Source: Elusimicrobiota bacterium
GTDB taxonomy: Bacteria; Elusimicrobiota; Elusimicrobia; UBA1565; UBA9628
Direction of reading: 5' to 3'
DNA length: 8,821 nucleotides
NCBI GenBank assembly: GCA_028871595.1
Contig: JAGWMT010000127.1
Location: 1 to 8,821 of the forward strand
Part shown: positions 1 through 7,787 of the stretch, in pieces
How the letters are laid out: each line of letters starts with the position of its first letter
Position numbering within the stretch: position 1 is the stretch's first letter
Notes under the pieces: model-generated
The model's input: only the letters and a program-made list of their open reading frames with translations
Databases searched by the model: none
What the model was told of the DNA's origin: nothing
Position numbers and translations under genes: made by a program

Positions 1-2206
1 GCCCGTCGCGGGACAACAGCCCGCTCGCCGTCAAAGTCTTCGTCGTCTCGTCCACGGCGGTGATCCAGCACTGGACCTCGACTTCCTTGTTCACGGGCGT
101 GTACTGGCCGCGGTAGAGCCACGTGTGCTTGCGGCCGAGGACCATGCTCTCGAAGCGGGCGCTCGCGGGCAAGTCCGGCCAGCGGTCGCGGGCGTGGCAC
201 TTCATCAATTCGATGAAGGACTCCAGGCCCAAGGAGCCGGGGCAGACGGGGTCTTGATAGAAATGCGCCTTGAAGAACCACTCGTCGGGATCCACGGCGC
301 GGCGGCCGATCAACGCGCCCAGCTTCCGGGGGCCTTCGGAGTCGTACTGCGTCACGGAATCCAACAGCAGGAGCTTGGGGCCGGGAAGGGCGGGGATGCC
401 GCCTTCGAGCGGCAAGGCTCGGCCGGGACCCGTCGGAACGAAAGGCTTGGCGCCGCGCAAGCCCACTTGATCGGCCAAGGAGGCTGTGGTGAAGAATCCG
501 AACTCGGTGGTTCCCTTATAGACCAGGCGACCGTTGCCGTCGGTCATCTTCATGTCGTAGCCCTGGATGATCATGCCGCCGGAGGACGAGACCTTGGTGA
601 GCGTCACCTTGGTGACGAGCGTGCCGATGCCGGGGGTCACGTCGACATACTGCACGGCGTCGCCGCCCAGGTTGCGGAAGGAGAGGTCGATGGGGCTGGT
701 CAGCGCCGAGCCGCAGTAGGCGGCCAGCCAGCCGCAGGGCTGAAGCGCGACTTCCAGAAGCACGGCGAAAGGCATCGTCGGCTGGCCGTTTTCCTTGAAA
801 TACCAGGCGTCGGACGGCACGTCGTATTCGGCCGTCGCGGAGGCGCCCGCGGTCAGCACCCACGGCGCGCCGACGGTTTTCACGATGCGGTCCAGGAACT
901 GGTACGGCGGGCCGGGCAGGCGGGCGATGATCCGGTCATGATCGAACGGAAGATATTTGTCGCCAAACGCTACCGAGGGCTTGCCGTTCGAGTAGGCCAT
1001 GATCTTGTCGGGACCGTAAACGGCGGGCGTGCGAAGGTAGCCCGGGTTCCCGGTCGGAACGGAAGACGGGGACCTCGACCAGAGCCCTTCCACTTGACGG
1101 CGCGTGAGGCCCGACAGCCGCACGGTCATGTCGGTGATCTGGACGATGTTCTTGTCGTCCGAGAACATGAAGGCGTCCGCGACGCAGAACGGAGTTCCGT
1201 CGGGTTGATAGCCCAATTCTTTGATGTGCAGTTCGTAGCGCGCCTTCTTCGTGCCCGCCAGGACCTGCCCGCGGCACTTGAGTTGACTGGCCACGCCGGG
1301 GACCGGCTCGTGATGCGTCCTCCCCTTCTCCCCCACCCAGCCCATGCGCATCAGGTGAACGCGCAACGTGTGAAGGCAGCATTCATACATCAAGGTGCCC
1401 GGCATCACGTTGTCGTCTTTAAAATGACAGATCAAATGCCAATCGTCCGGATGAATGTCCATCTCTCCGACGGCGCGGCCAAGTCCATAGCGCCCGCCGG
1501 CGGGGTCCAATTCAAGGATGCGATCAACGAGCTTCATTTTTCCGGGCGGCAAGGTTTCAGGGGTGAACGGCAACGAATCAAACAGCGATCCGAAGGCCGT
1601 TCCCAGATCGCCCGACCTCAACGCGGCGAATTGCGCGTCGTTCAACGAAACCTTTTCCGTGAACGGCGCCAACGGCTTCCAGTCGGACGGTTTCTTTCCC
1701 GGAACGAACGCCTTTTCGGCGTCCGTGAGCACGATGCCCCGGCCCTTCGCCAATTCCGCGTTGGTGAAGAATCCCGCGCAGCCCTTTCTCATCGTCATCA
1801 GCGGCCGGCCGTTGACGGCCGCGTCGAACCGGAAGAAGAACAGCCAGATGTCGTCGTGCCGGCCGAAGCCGTCGATGGCGATGTCGTAGCGGATGACGTC
1901 GCCGGGCGCGGGCAGGTGGTCCTGGAAGGTGACCACGGCGTCCAACAACCGGTAAACGGCCAGGCCCTTCGTCTGGGTGTCGATTCCCAGATAAGCCGAC
2001 AAGAAGAGATCCGCCTGGCCGGCTTCCACGGCCACGCACGTCGGGATGCGCTCCGCGTCCAGGTACCACGCTCCGGGCTTCACGTCGTGCTCGGTCACGC
2101 ACGTCCCGGACTTCATCGAGTTCGGCGTGCCCGTCACGCTCACGATCCGGTCCACCAGCATCAGCGGTTCGTCCGGCAGGCGTACCCGCGTCGGATAGGC
2201 GTCCAC
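1..2206 (-). repeat. Four FabA-type hotdog modules forming two dehydratase domains (last one cut)
   Basis: From about residue 1530 the protein repeats a hotdog fold at intervals of roughly 180-210 residues. Each copy opens with a FabA-like motif: PLMLVDRIV (about 1543), KMKLVDRIL (about 1752), YQFLDRIV (about 1964) and LLLLDSVTQ (about 2142). Copies 1 and 3 have a WYLD or WYFK segment but no catalytic His; copies 2 and 4 have the FabA active-site segment with His1790 and His2177, each followed 14 residues later by Glu (1804, 2191), the position of the FabA Asp. So each DH is an inactive plus an active hotdog, as expected for PfaC. Copy 4 lacks its C-terminal strands because the window ends. 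Confidence 0.85.
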
Positions 2207-5200
2207 GTGATCGAATTCCCGGCCCAGCACCGTCCCGATTTTGCCGACCGCGAATTCCAGGCACGCCTCGCGGTCCATGAAATATCGCGGCGGCGACGTC
2301 GCGCCGTGTCCGGTCGCCAGACGAATCTGTTCCGAAAGGTTCCGGACTTGGAAGGCGTTGAAATTCTCCGAGAGTCGCAGGAAGGCTTCATGGGCCTTCG
2401 CCGTCAGGTCCGCGGCGGAACTCCCCATCGTCGCGGGCGGCAACGATGTCCGATCGAACATCGCGACTCGCGCCGGCGCGAGTTTCGGCGTCGCGGGCGG
2501 CCGTTGATCGGACGGCGGAGGCGGCGGCGGCGGAGTCTTCGGCGCGGGCGACCACGAGACGCGCGCCGGACGGCCGCCCAGAGGCAGGCGCACGAACTGC
2601 GCGGGAGGCGGCGGCGGGGCCTGGTGACCGACGCAGTGGGTCACGCCTCCGTACAAGGCCTTCAAGTCCACCGGGACGCGTTCGGCGAGCAGGAAGCCGA
2701 GAAGCTTGAGGACGCCCGCCGCGTCGTCCTGGCCGCGCGCGTCCACGGAACGGGCGGCGTACGGCTGCGGGCCCAAAATCTTGCCGATCATGCGCGTGCA
2801 GGAGCCCTGCGGGCCCAGTTCGACGAACAGGCGGACGCCGTCCTCGTGCGCCTTCTTGACCAGCGACGCGAAATCCACCCAGCGGATCGCCTGCGTGGTG
2901 ATCGAATCCGCCGCGGATTCGCGCGTGGGCTCGTAGGACTCGCCGAAGGCGCCGGAGTAATAGCGGATGCCCTTGGGCGCGCGCGTCGGGAAGAGATGCA
3001 AATCCCTGTACTGTTTTTCCACCAACTTGGCCGCAGGGAAGTGCACCGTGCTGACGCCCTGCAACGGCAGAAAGACGCATCCCAGGCCTTCGACCAGCTT
3101 TTCCACCGCGGAGCGATAGCCGCCCACCACGCATTCCACCGGCGCGTTCACGATCAGCAACGCGGCGCGTTCGGCCCCTTTCAGCGCCTTATGGACCGCA
3201 TCGGCCGGCCGGTCCACCACCCCCAGGACCCAGTCCACCTTCTCGTTCTTGGGCAGGCTCCAGAACTGCCGCGCGGCGTCGCAGGGACCGGCCAATTCGC
3301 TGGTGAACAGGCTGGACGACTTCATGCGCCGGAGCATCTCGTCGCGCGCGCTCCACGCGCGCGTCGCGAACAGCGCCGCGGTCTCGCCCAGGCTGTAGCC
3401 GATCACCGCGCCCGGCTCCACGCCCAGGGAGCGCAGCAGGTCGCTGGTCACCGTCCCGTGCGCGACCGAGCCGAAGATCAGCGCGTGGTAGTCCTCGTTG
3501 AGGGCCCGCTCCGCGGCCGCCTCCCAGCCCGGCTCCCAGGTCAAGCGCCACGGCGCGATCCGATCGGGGACCATCTGATCGCGCAGATAGCCGTTCTCCG
3601 CGTCGTGCCGGCGCAGAATTTCCGGCCATTGGACGCCCAGGACGCCGGTCATGCCCAGGTATTGGTTGCCGGAGCCGGGGAAAACGAAGGCCAGGTCGCC
3701 GGGCAGCGGCGGCCGCCAGGTCAGGTGCACCCGGTCCGACGGAACCGGACGTTCGGGATTCTCGCGGAGAGAATCCTCCGCCTGGCGCGACAGGGCCAGG
3801 AGCTCCTTCCAGTCGCGCGCCACCAAGGCGCACGCCAGCTTGCGTTCCGGGGCCGAGCCGCGCTTGACCCACCAGCGCCGGGCCAGGGCCTCGACCGCGT
3901 CCGACGCGTCCTGGCCCGACGCCCAGGCGCGCAGTTCGCTCAAGCCGGTCAAGAGTCCGGCCGCGTCGTCGGCTTCCACCGCGAACAGCCCCTCGGCGCG
4001 CGCGCCCAGCGGCTGGCGGCGCTCGTCGTCCACGCGCGGCTCGCCCGGGTCGCGCTCGAACTGCTGGAGCACCACGTGGACGGCGCCGCCGTCCACTCCC
4101 AGGGACGTCACGCCCGCGCGGCGCGGCCCGCCGGCGCGGTTGCGCAGCCAGTACAGGGCGCGGCGCGGGCTGTGGAAGCGGGACTTCGCCTTCGCGAGCG
4201 GAGCGATGGGATTGATGATCTCCGGGCCGGCCGGCAAAATCTCCTGATATAAAGCGAGGACGGCTTTCACCAAACCGGCCAAGCCGGAGGCCGCGCCCGC
4301 GTGGCCGACGACGGTCTTGACGGACGACAACGCCAGCGGCAATGCGGCCTCGGCGACGCCGAAGACGTCGGTCAGCGCCGTCGCCTCGGCCAAATCCTCC
4401 CGCGCGTCGCCGGACGCGTGGCATTCCAGCAGGCCCACGCGGCTGGAATCCACCCGCGCGTCGTCGTAGGCGCGCCGGAGCGCTTCCGCGACCGCGGCGG
4501 CCGACGGAACCGCCAAGTCGCAGCCGCCGCCCGACGCCGAGCCCACGCCCTTGATCACCGCGTACACGCGGTCGCCGTCGCGCACCGCGTCGTCCAGGCG
4601 CTTGAGCACCACGGTCGCGGCCCCCTCGCCGGGAACGGCCCCGTCCGCCGCGGCGTCGAAAGGCCGGGAGCGGCGCGTCGGGGAATAAGGCTTCAGCGCG
4701 TGCGAGGCGGCCAGCGCGCGCGCGTCGCCCGCCGCGTCGGCCGCTCCGGCGACCGCCGCGTCCACCTCGCCGCGCTGCAGCGCGCGTACCGCGGCCTCGA
4801 CAGCCTTCAGGCCCGAGTTTTCCTCCGCCGAGATCATGAAGCTGGGCCCGCCCAGGCGGAACTCGCGCGCCACGCGGCTGGCCGCCACGCTGGCCAGCCC
4901 CCCCATCACGCGGTTGGCGGTGAGCGCCGGACCCGCGGCGTCGCGCAGGTCCTTCAGCCAGGCCGACCGCTCGCCCGCGTCCAAGGCCCAGCCCTTGGCC
5001 GCGGCCCACGCGTCGGCCTTCGCGGCCAAAGTCCAGCGGAAATCGTAGTGCGTGACGCCCATGTCGAACGCCGCGCCCAGGAACACGCCGGTGCGGTCGC
5101 GACCCTCCTCGGGAAGCTTCGCGTCGGCGATCGCGGCGGCGGCGCTCTGCAGAGCCAGCAGCTGCTGCGGCAGCATCTCGGCCAGCTCCTTGGGCGGGAT

Positions 5201-6793
5201 GCGGAAAGCCGCCGCGTCGGACCCCAGTTCGGCCAGGAAGCGGCCGGCGAAGGCCGGAGGGGCGTCGGCGCCCCACCAGCGGTCCTCGGCGGGCGCGGCC
5301 TCGGACGGGGCGCCGGCCAGCGCGGCCTCCTGGAAGCGGCGCAGGCCCGTCAACGCGCCGAAGCGCGCGTCCATCCCGACGACGGCCACCGGAACGTGCG
5401 CGGGTTCGGGGCGTTTGGAAGATGCCCGGCGCGAGGCCGGTCGAGGTTCCGGAGCCGATTCGACCAGGAGATGCGCGTTGATCCCGCCGAAGCCGAAGGC
5501 CGACAGCGCCGCGCGGCGCGGCGTCTTCGCGTCACGGCGCGTCCACGGGGCGGTCTCGGACGGAACGCGGAAAGGACTGCCGTCCAGCGCCGCGCCGGGA
5601 TTGGGCGAGCGGAAGTTGGCGTTGGGCGGGATGGTCTCGTGCTCGAAGGCCAGGAGGACCTTCATCAGCCCGGCGGAGCCCGCCGCGGTGAGCAGATGGC
5701 CGACGTTCGACTTCACCGAGCCGATCGCGCATTGTCCCGGGGTCCAGCCGCGCTCGCCCCACAGAGCCTTCAGGCTGGCGACCTCCACGGGGTCTCCGGT
5801 CGGGGTCCCGGTGGCGTGGCACTCCACGAAATCGATCTGGGACGGGCTCAGGCCCGACTCCTTGTACGCCGCGCGCATGGCGCGCAGCTGGCCGACCGTG
5901 TTCGGCGCCAGCAGGCTGCCGCCCACGTCGTTGGACAGGCCGCCGCCCGTGAGGACGCCGCGGATGCGGTCGCCGTCGCGCAAGGCGTCGCCCAAACGCT
6001 TGAGCACGAAGATGCCCGCGCCTTCCCCCACGACAAGCCCGTCCGCGGCCGCGTCGAACGGAGACGGGACGCCCGACGCAGACAGCGCGCGGAGCTGGGA
6101 GAAGCCCATCTGGGTGTAGAGGCTCTCCGGGCGGGACACGCCGCCGGCCAGCATGGCGTCGGCGCGCCCGGCGCGGAGCTCCTCCATGGCGAACTTGAAG
6201 GCGTACAGGGAGGACGCGCACGCCGCGTCCAAGGTCCAGGATCCGCCGCCCAGGCCGAAGGCCTTGGCCAGCACGCCGCCGGGGAGTCCCGCGACGAAGC
6301 GGTTCGCCGGATTCACGGACGCGCCGCCGCGCGACGGCGGCAGGGACAGCGCCTCGCGCTCGAAGCCCGGCCGCAGGAGCTCGCGCGCGTAGGCCGACGC
6401 GGCGTCGGTGGGCAGGGCCAGCTGGCCGATGACCACGCCGACGCGCTCGCGCTCGGACGGCAGCTTCGCCTCCTCGACCGCGGCGCGCGCCGCGTGCAGG
6501 GCGAAGTGGAACGCGGGGTCCAGAGACAACGCCCAGCCGCGGTCGAGAGCCAAGCCGGACGGATCGAACGAAAAGTCCTCGACGAAGCACGCCTTCAGGG
6601 AGTACAGCTTGTCTTCGGCGCCGCGGACCGGGTCGAAGACGGAAGACGCCTCCACGGGCCATCGTCCTTTCGGCACGTCCTTCGCCGCGCAGCGGCGCGC
6701 GGCGAGATTGGCCCAAAAACGCTCGGGCGTGGGCGCATCGGGGAAGATCCCCCCGGCGCCGACGATCGCGATCGCTTCGGGCTTGGCGCTCAC
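1..6793 (-). CDS. pfaC: PUFA-synthase-like megasubunit KS-CLF-AT-DH-DH (PfaC/Pfa3-like), 3' end beyond window
   Basis: Start GTG at 6793 overlaps the upstream TGA; 2264 residues are visible and the frame is unbroken to the left edge. Domains in order: ketosynthase (about 7-448) with DAACASS (Cys192), CHATGTPTGD (His326) and NVGH (His366), a complete Cys-His-His triad. Chain-length-factor-like KS (about 466-911) with Glu658 replacing Cys. Acyltransferase (about 1034-1335) with FPGSGNQ, GYSLGE (Ser1134) and VHFPAA (His1251). Proline-rich linker (about 1390-1440). Then two FabA-like dehydratases, each an inactive plus an active hotdog: IPTCVAVEAGQ then CHFKDDNVMPG (His1790, Glu1804), and PTMPFAVLLEVALQPCGW then AHFYQDPVCPG (His2177, Glu2191). 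This is PfaC with the PfaB-type acyltransferase fused in, as in myxobacterial Pfa3. It should act in the cytosol with a partner subunit carrying ACPs and KR, condensing malonyl units and dehydrating or isomerising beta-hydroxyacyl intermediates. The last hotdog is cut by the window, so a further C-terminal domain cannot be excluded. The exact product (EPA, DHA, ARA or another lipid) cannot be read from the sequence. Confidence 0.93.
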   Translation of the reverse strand, partial: MSAKPEAIAIVGAGGIFPDAPTPERFWANLAARRCAAKDVPKGRWPVEASSVFDPVRGAEDKLYSLKACFVEDFSFDPSGLALDRGWALSLDPAFHFALHAARAAVEEAKLPSERERVGVVIGQLALPTDAASAYARELLRPGFEREALSLPPSRGGASVNPANRFVAGLPGGVLAKAFGLGGGSWTLDAACASSLYAFKFAMEELRAGRADAMLAGGVSRPESLYTQMGFSQLRALSASGVPSPFDAAADGLVVGEGAGIFVLKRLGDALRDGDRIRGVLTGGGLSNDVGGSLLAPNTVGQLRAMRAAYKESGLSPSQIDFVECHATGTPTGDPVEVASLKALWGERGWTPGQCAIGSVKSNVGHLLTAAGSAGLMKVLLAFEHETIPPNANFRSPNPGAALDGSPFRVPSETAPWTRRDAKTPRRAALSAFGFGGINAHLLVESAPEPRPASRRASSKRPEPAHVPVAVVGMDARFGALTGLRRFQEAALAGAPSEAAPAEDRWWGADAPPAFAGRFLAELGSDAAAFRIPPKELAEMLPQQLLALQSAAAAIADAKLPEEGRDRTGVFLGAAFDMGVTHYDFRWTLAAKADAWAAAKGWALDAGERSAWLKDLRDAAGPALTANRVMGGLASVAASRVAREFRLGGPSFMISAEENSGLKAVEAAVRALQRGEVDAAVAGAADAAGDARALAASHALKPYSPTRRSRPFDAAADGAVPGEGAATVVLKRLDDAVRDGDRVYAVIKGVGSASGGGCDLAVPSAAAVAEALRRAYDDARVDSSRVGLLECHASGDAREDLAEATALTDVFGVAEAALPLALSSVKTVVGHAGAASGLAGLVKAVLALYQEILPAGPEIINPIAPLAKAKSRFHSPRRALYWLRNRAGGPRRAGVTSLGVDGGAVHVVLQQFERDPGEPRVDDERRQPLGARAEGLFAVEADDAAGLLTGLSELRAWASGQDASDAVEALARRWWVKRGSAPERKLACALVARDWKELLALSRQAEDSLRENPERPVPSDRVHLTWRPPLPGDLAFVFPGSGNQYLGMTGVLGVQWPEILRRHDAENGYLRDQMVPDRIAPWRLTWEPGWEAAAERALNEDYHALIFGSVAHGTVTSDLLRSLGVEPGAVIGYSLGETAALFATRAWSARDEMLRRMKSSSLFTSELAGPCDAARQFWSLPKNEKVDWVLGVVDRPADAVHKALKGAERAALLIVNAPVECVVGGYRSAVEKLVEGLGCVFLPLQGVSTVHFPAAKLVEKQYRDLHLFPTRAPKGIRYYSGAFGESYEPTRESAADSITTQAIRWVDFASLVKKAHEDGVRLFVELGPQGSCTRMIGKILGPQPYAARSVDARGQDDAAGVLKLLGFLLAERVPVDLKALYGGVTHCVGHQAPPPPPAQFVRLPLGGRPARVSWSPAPKTPPPPPPPSDQRPPATPKLAPARVAMFDRTSLPPATMGSSAADLTAKAHEAFLRLSENFNAFQVRNLSEQIRLATGHGATSPPRYFMDREACLEFAVGKIGTVLGREFDHVDAYPTRVRLPDEPLMLVDRIVSVTGTPNSMKSGTCVTEHDVKPGAWYLDAERIPTCVAVEAGQADLFLSAYLGIDTQTKGLAVYRLLDAVVTFQDHLPAPGDVIRYDIAIDGFGRHDDIWLFFFRFDAAVNGRPLMTMRKGCAGFFTNAELAKGRGIVLTDAEKAFVPGKKPSDWKPLAPFTEKVSLNDAQFAALRSGDLGTAFGSLFDSLPFTPETLPPGKMKLVDRILELDPAGGRYGLGRAVGEMDIHPDDWHLICHFKDDNVMPGTLMYECCLHTLRVHLMRMGWVGEKGRTHHEPVPGVASQLKCRGQVLAGTKKARYELHIKELGYQPDGTPFCVADAFMFSDDKNIVQITDMTVRLSGLTRRQVEGLWSRSPSSVPTGNPGYLRTPAVYGPDKIMAYSNGKPSVAFGDKYLPFDHDRIIARLPGPPYQFLDRIVKTVGAPWVLTAGASATAEYDVPSDAWYFKENGQPTMPFAVLLEVALQPCGWLAAYCGSALTSPIDLSFRNLGGDAVQYVDVTPGIGTLVTKVTLTKVSSSGGMIIQGYDMKMTDGNGRLVYKGTTEFGFFTTASLADQVGLRGAKPFVPTGPGRALPLEGGIPALPGPKLLLLDSVTQYDSEGPRKLGALIGRRAVDPDEWFFKAHFYQDPVCPGSLGLESFIELMKCHARDRWPDLPASARFESMVLGRKHTWLYRGQYTPVNKEVEVQCWITAVDETTKTLTASGLLSRDG
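2474..2626 (-). repeat. Proline-rich interdomain linker
   Basis: Residues about 1390-1440 contain two runs of consecutive prolines (five at about 1393, six at about 1421, made of CCG/CCT codons) separated by LPLGGRPARVSW. The segment separates the condensing/acyltransferase half from the dehydratase half and probably acts as a stiff, unfolded hinge. The CCG runs also make a short near-triplet repeat in the DNA. Confidence 0.75.
2789..3694 (-). other. Acyltransferase domain of PfaB type
   Basis: Residues about 1034-1335. LAFVFPGSGNQYLGM opens the domain, GYSLGETAALF carries the nucleophile Ser1134 (codon 3394-3392), and STVHFPAAK carries His1251 (3043-3041), 117 residues later. FVELGPQGSCTRMIG closes it. 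The motif has Tyr where malonyl transferases usually have His (GHSxGE). Stand-alone PfaB acyltransferases have been linked to setting the final product, so this domain may do so here; substrate specificity is not readable. Confidence 0.85.
4061..5398 (-). other. Chain-length-factor-like (non-condensing KS) domain
   Basis: Residues about 466-911 repeat the KS fold: VAVVGMDARFG at the start, PFDAAADG, a CHASGD segment and VVGH near the end. The position of the nucleophilic Cys is occupied by Glu658 (ISAEENSG, codon 4822-4820), so it cannot load an acyl chain. Both histidine positions (His792, His831) are kept. A KS followed by such a CLF is diagnostic of PfaC-type subunits, where the pair is thought to form the chain-length-setting heterodimer-like unit. 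Confidence 0.85.
5450..6775 (-). other. Ketosynthase domain of the megasubunit (active)
   Basis: Residues about 7-448, opening with IAIVGAGGIFPDAPTPERFW and closing with SAFGFGGINAHLLVE, both typical borders of a KS fold. The nucleophile Cys192 (codon 6220-6218), His326 (5818-5816) and His366 (5698-5696) are spaced 134 and 40 residues apart, as in working condensing enzymes. It should catalyse decarboxylative Claisen condensation of an acyl thioester with malonyl-ACP. Confidence 0.92.
6790..6793 (-). promoter_or_regulatory. GTGA start/stop overlap coupling the DUF4384-like lipoprotein to the megasubunit
   Basis: The minus strand reads AAGAAGTGAGCG: the TGA stop of the lipoprotein gene (6792-6790) shares bases with the GTG start of the synthase (6793-6791). 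No strong Shine-Dalgarno sequence precedes the GTG; only AAGAA lies just upstream. Translation of the synthase subunit therefore probably depends on ribosomes finishing the lipoprotein gene. Confidence 0.75.
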
Positions 6794-7785
6794 TTCTTAT
6801 AGATGACGAAGGCCTGCGCGTCTTCCGCCCATTCCGTCCGGGAGCGGTTCAAGCGGCGCAGGACGCCCAGGTAGCCGCCGTCGGCCGGGTCGTAAACGGC
6901 GGCCGGCAGCGGCGTCACGGTCGCGACCACGCGGATCACCTCGGCCGACACCTCGTCGGTGGGCTTCGGAAGCTCCGCGATCAGGTGCACGCCGCGGCGC
7001 TTGGCCTCGTCGTCGGGGTACTCCCAGGTTTCTCCCGCCTTCAATGTCTTCGTGGGGACGGCCTCGTTCGGGACGATCAGCGCCGTTTTGTCCTTGTCGG
7101 CCAAGTCGTACACGTCGTAGAGGTACACCGAGCAGTCGCGCGTGGCGGTCAGCGTCATCCGGGCTTCGTCCCCCTGGACGAACCGGGTCCGGGACAGGTT
7201 GAGCTCCACGTGGAAGTCCTTGTCCGCGTTCGGATCGCGCGGCAGCACGCAGGACTTCAGCACCACGTGGTAGCGGCAGGCCGGGCAGTCCGGCATGTCG
7301 CGGAAGCCCTCCTCGATGATTTTCTCCTTGATGATGCGGCCGTTGCGGGTCGTCTCCAGGAGGCTCTCGGTCAAATGCTCCTCGTGGCGCAGTCCCTCCT
7401 GCTCGAAGTCCATCAATTTCGACTTCACGTCCACGCCCAGGAAATCCTGCACGGCGGCGGCGCGGGCCTGCTCGATGGCGGCGGCGCGGGCCTGGTGGCG
7501 GGAGTCCTGCTCGCCGACGACGACCAGCGCCTCGCCCTCCACCCACGTGCAGCCCTCGGAGTCCTTGCCCAGGATCTTGCCGCTGCGCGACTCGGCCTCG
7601 CCGCGCTGGGGGCCGGCGGGCTGGGGCTTGGAGCTCCCGTCCGCGGCGGCGTTCGCCGCCGCGGCCACCGCCTTGACGGCCGCCGGATCGAGGGACTGGG
7701 ACTTCTCCGCCTTGACCGTCGAACGGCCGCCGCAGCCCGCGGCCAGAACCGAGGCGGCGAACAGGAGAGGGAGCGCGCGCCGCAC
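6790..7785 (-). CDS. Predicted lipoprotein with FlgT/LPP20-like N-terminal region and DUF4384-like domain, 331 aa
   Basis: The GTG start at 7785 gives a signal peptide MRRALPLLFAASVLAAGC with the lipidated Cys at residue 18. Gly follows it, with no Asp at +2, which fits outer-membrane sorting under the E. coli rule. Residues about 25-70 are low-complexity (Ala, Pro, Ser, charged) and look like a flexible tether. Residues about 75-180 contain the pattern ARAAAIEQARAAAVQDFLGV, then a polar stretch, NGRII and YHVVLKSCV; this resembles the alpha-beta domain of LPP20/FlgT N-terminal type lipoproteins. Residues about 190-290 (FHVELNLSRTRFVQGDEARM, then YLYDVYDL and LIVPNE) resemble DUF4384, a beta-rich domain common in envelope and secreted proteins of unknown role. 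A CPAC motif (Cys167, Cys170) sits between the two regions. Its TGA overlaps the GTG of the large synthase gene by 4 bases. Both family matches come from pattern reading only. No enzymatic residues are evident; a structural or ligand-binding envelope role is an inference. Confidence 0.85.
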   Translation of the reverse strand: MRRALPLLFAASVLAAGCGGRSTVKAEKSQSLDPAAVKAVAAAANAAADGSSKPQPAGPQRGEAESRSGKILGKDSEGCTWVEGEALVVVGEQDSRHQARAAAIEQARAAAVQDFLGVDVKSKLMDFEQEGLRHEEHLTESLLETTRNGRIIKEKIIEEGFRDMPDCPACRYHVVLKSCVLPRDPNADKDFHVELNLSRTRFVQGDEARMTLTATRDCSVYLYDVYDLADKDKTALIVPNEAVPTKTLKAGETWEYPDDEAKRRGVHLIAELPKPTDEVSAEVIRVVATVTPLPAAVYDPADGGYLGVLRRLNRSRTEWAEDAQAFVIYKK

Positions 7786-7787
7786 CG

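Noticed and set aside
1381..1560. AT-richer segment considered as a promoter or gene boundary
   Set aside because: The synthase frame runs through it with intact FabA-type active-site residues (His1790, Glu1804), so it is coding; no convincing promoter pair was seen.
125..4252. Plus-strand open frame of 1375 codons
   Set aside because: It is antisense to the KS-CLF-AT-DH-DH gene. Strong GC preference at third codon positions removes stops from the opposing frame. Its translation is Arg/Gly/Ala/His-rich with no recognisable motifs, while the minus strand shows complete catalytic motifs throughout.
3189..5276. Minus-strand open frame of 695 codons and other out-of-frame minus frames (for example 5532-6716, 6797-7879)
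   Set aside because: They lie in a different frame from the synthase or lipoprotein, are extremely Arg/Gly-rich and show no motifs; they are GC-driven shadows.
4301..6802. Plus-strand open frame of 833 codons
   Set aside because: Same antisense effect over the KS and CLF coding region; low-complexity Arg/Ala/Gly-rich translation without domains.
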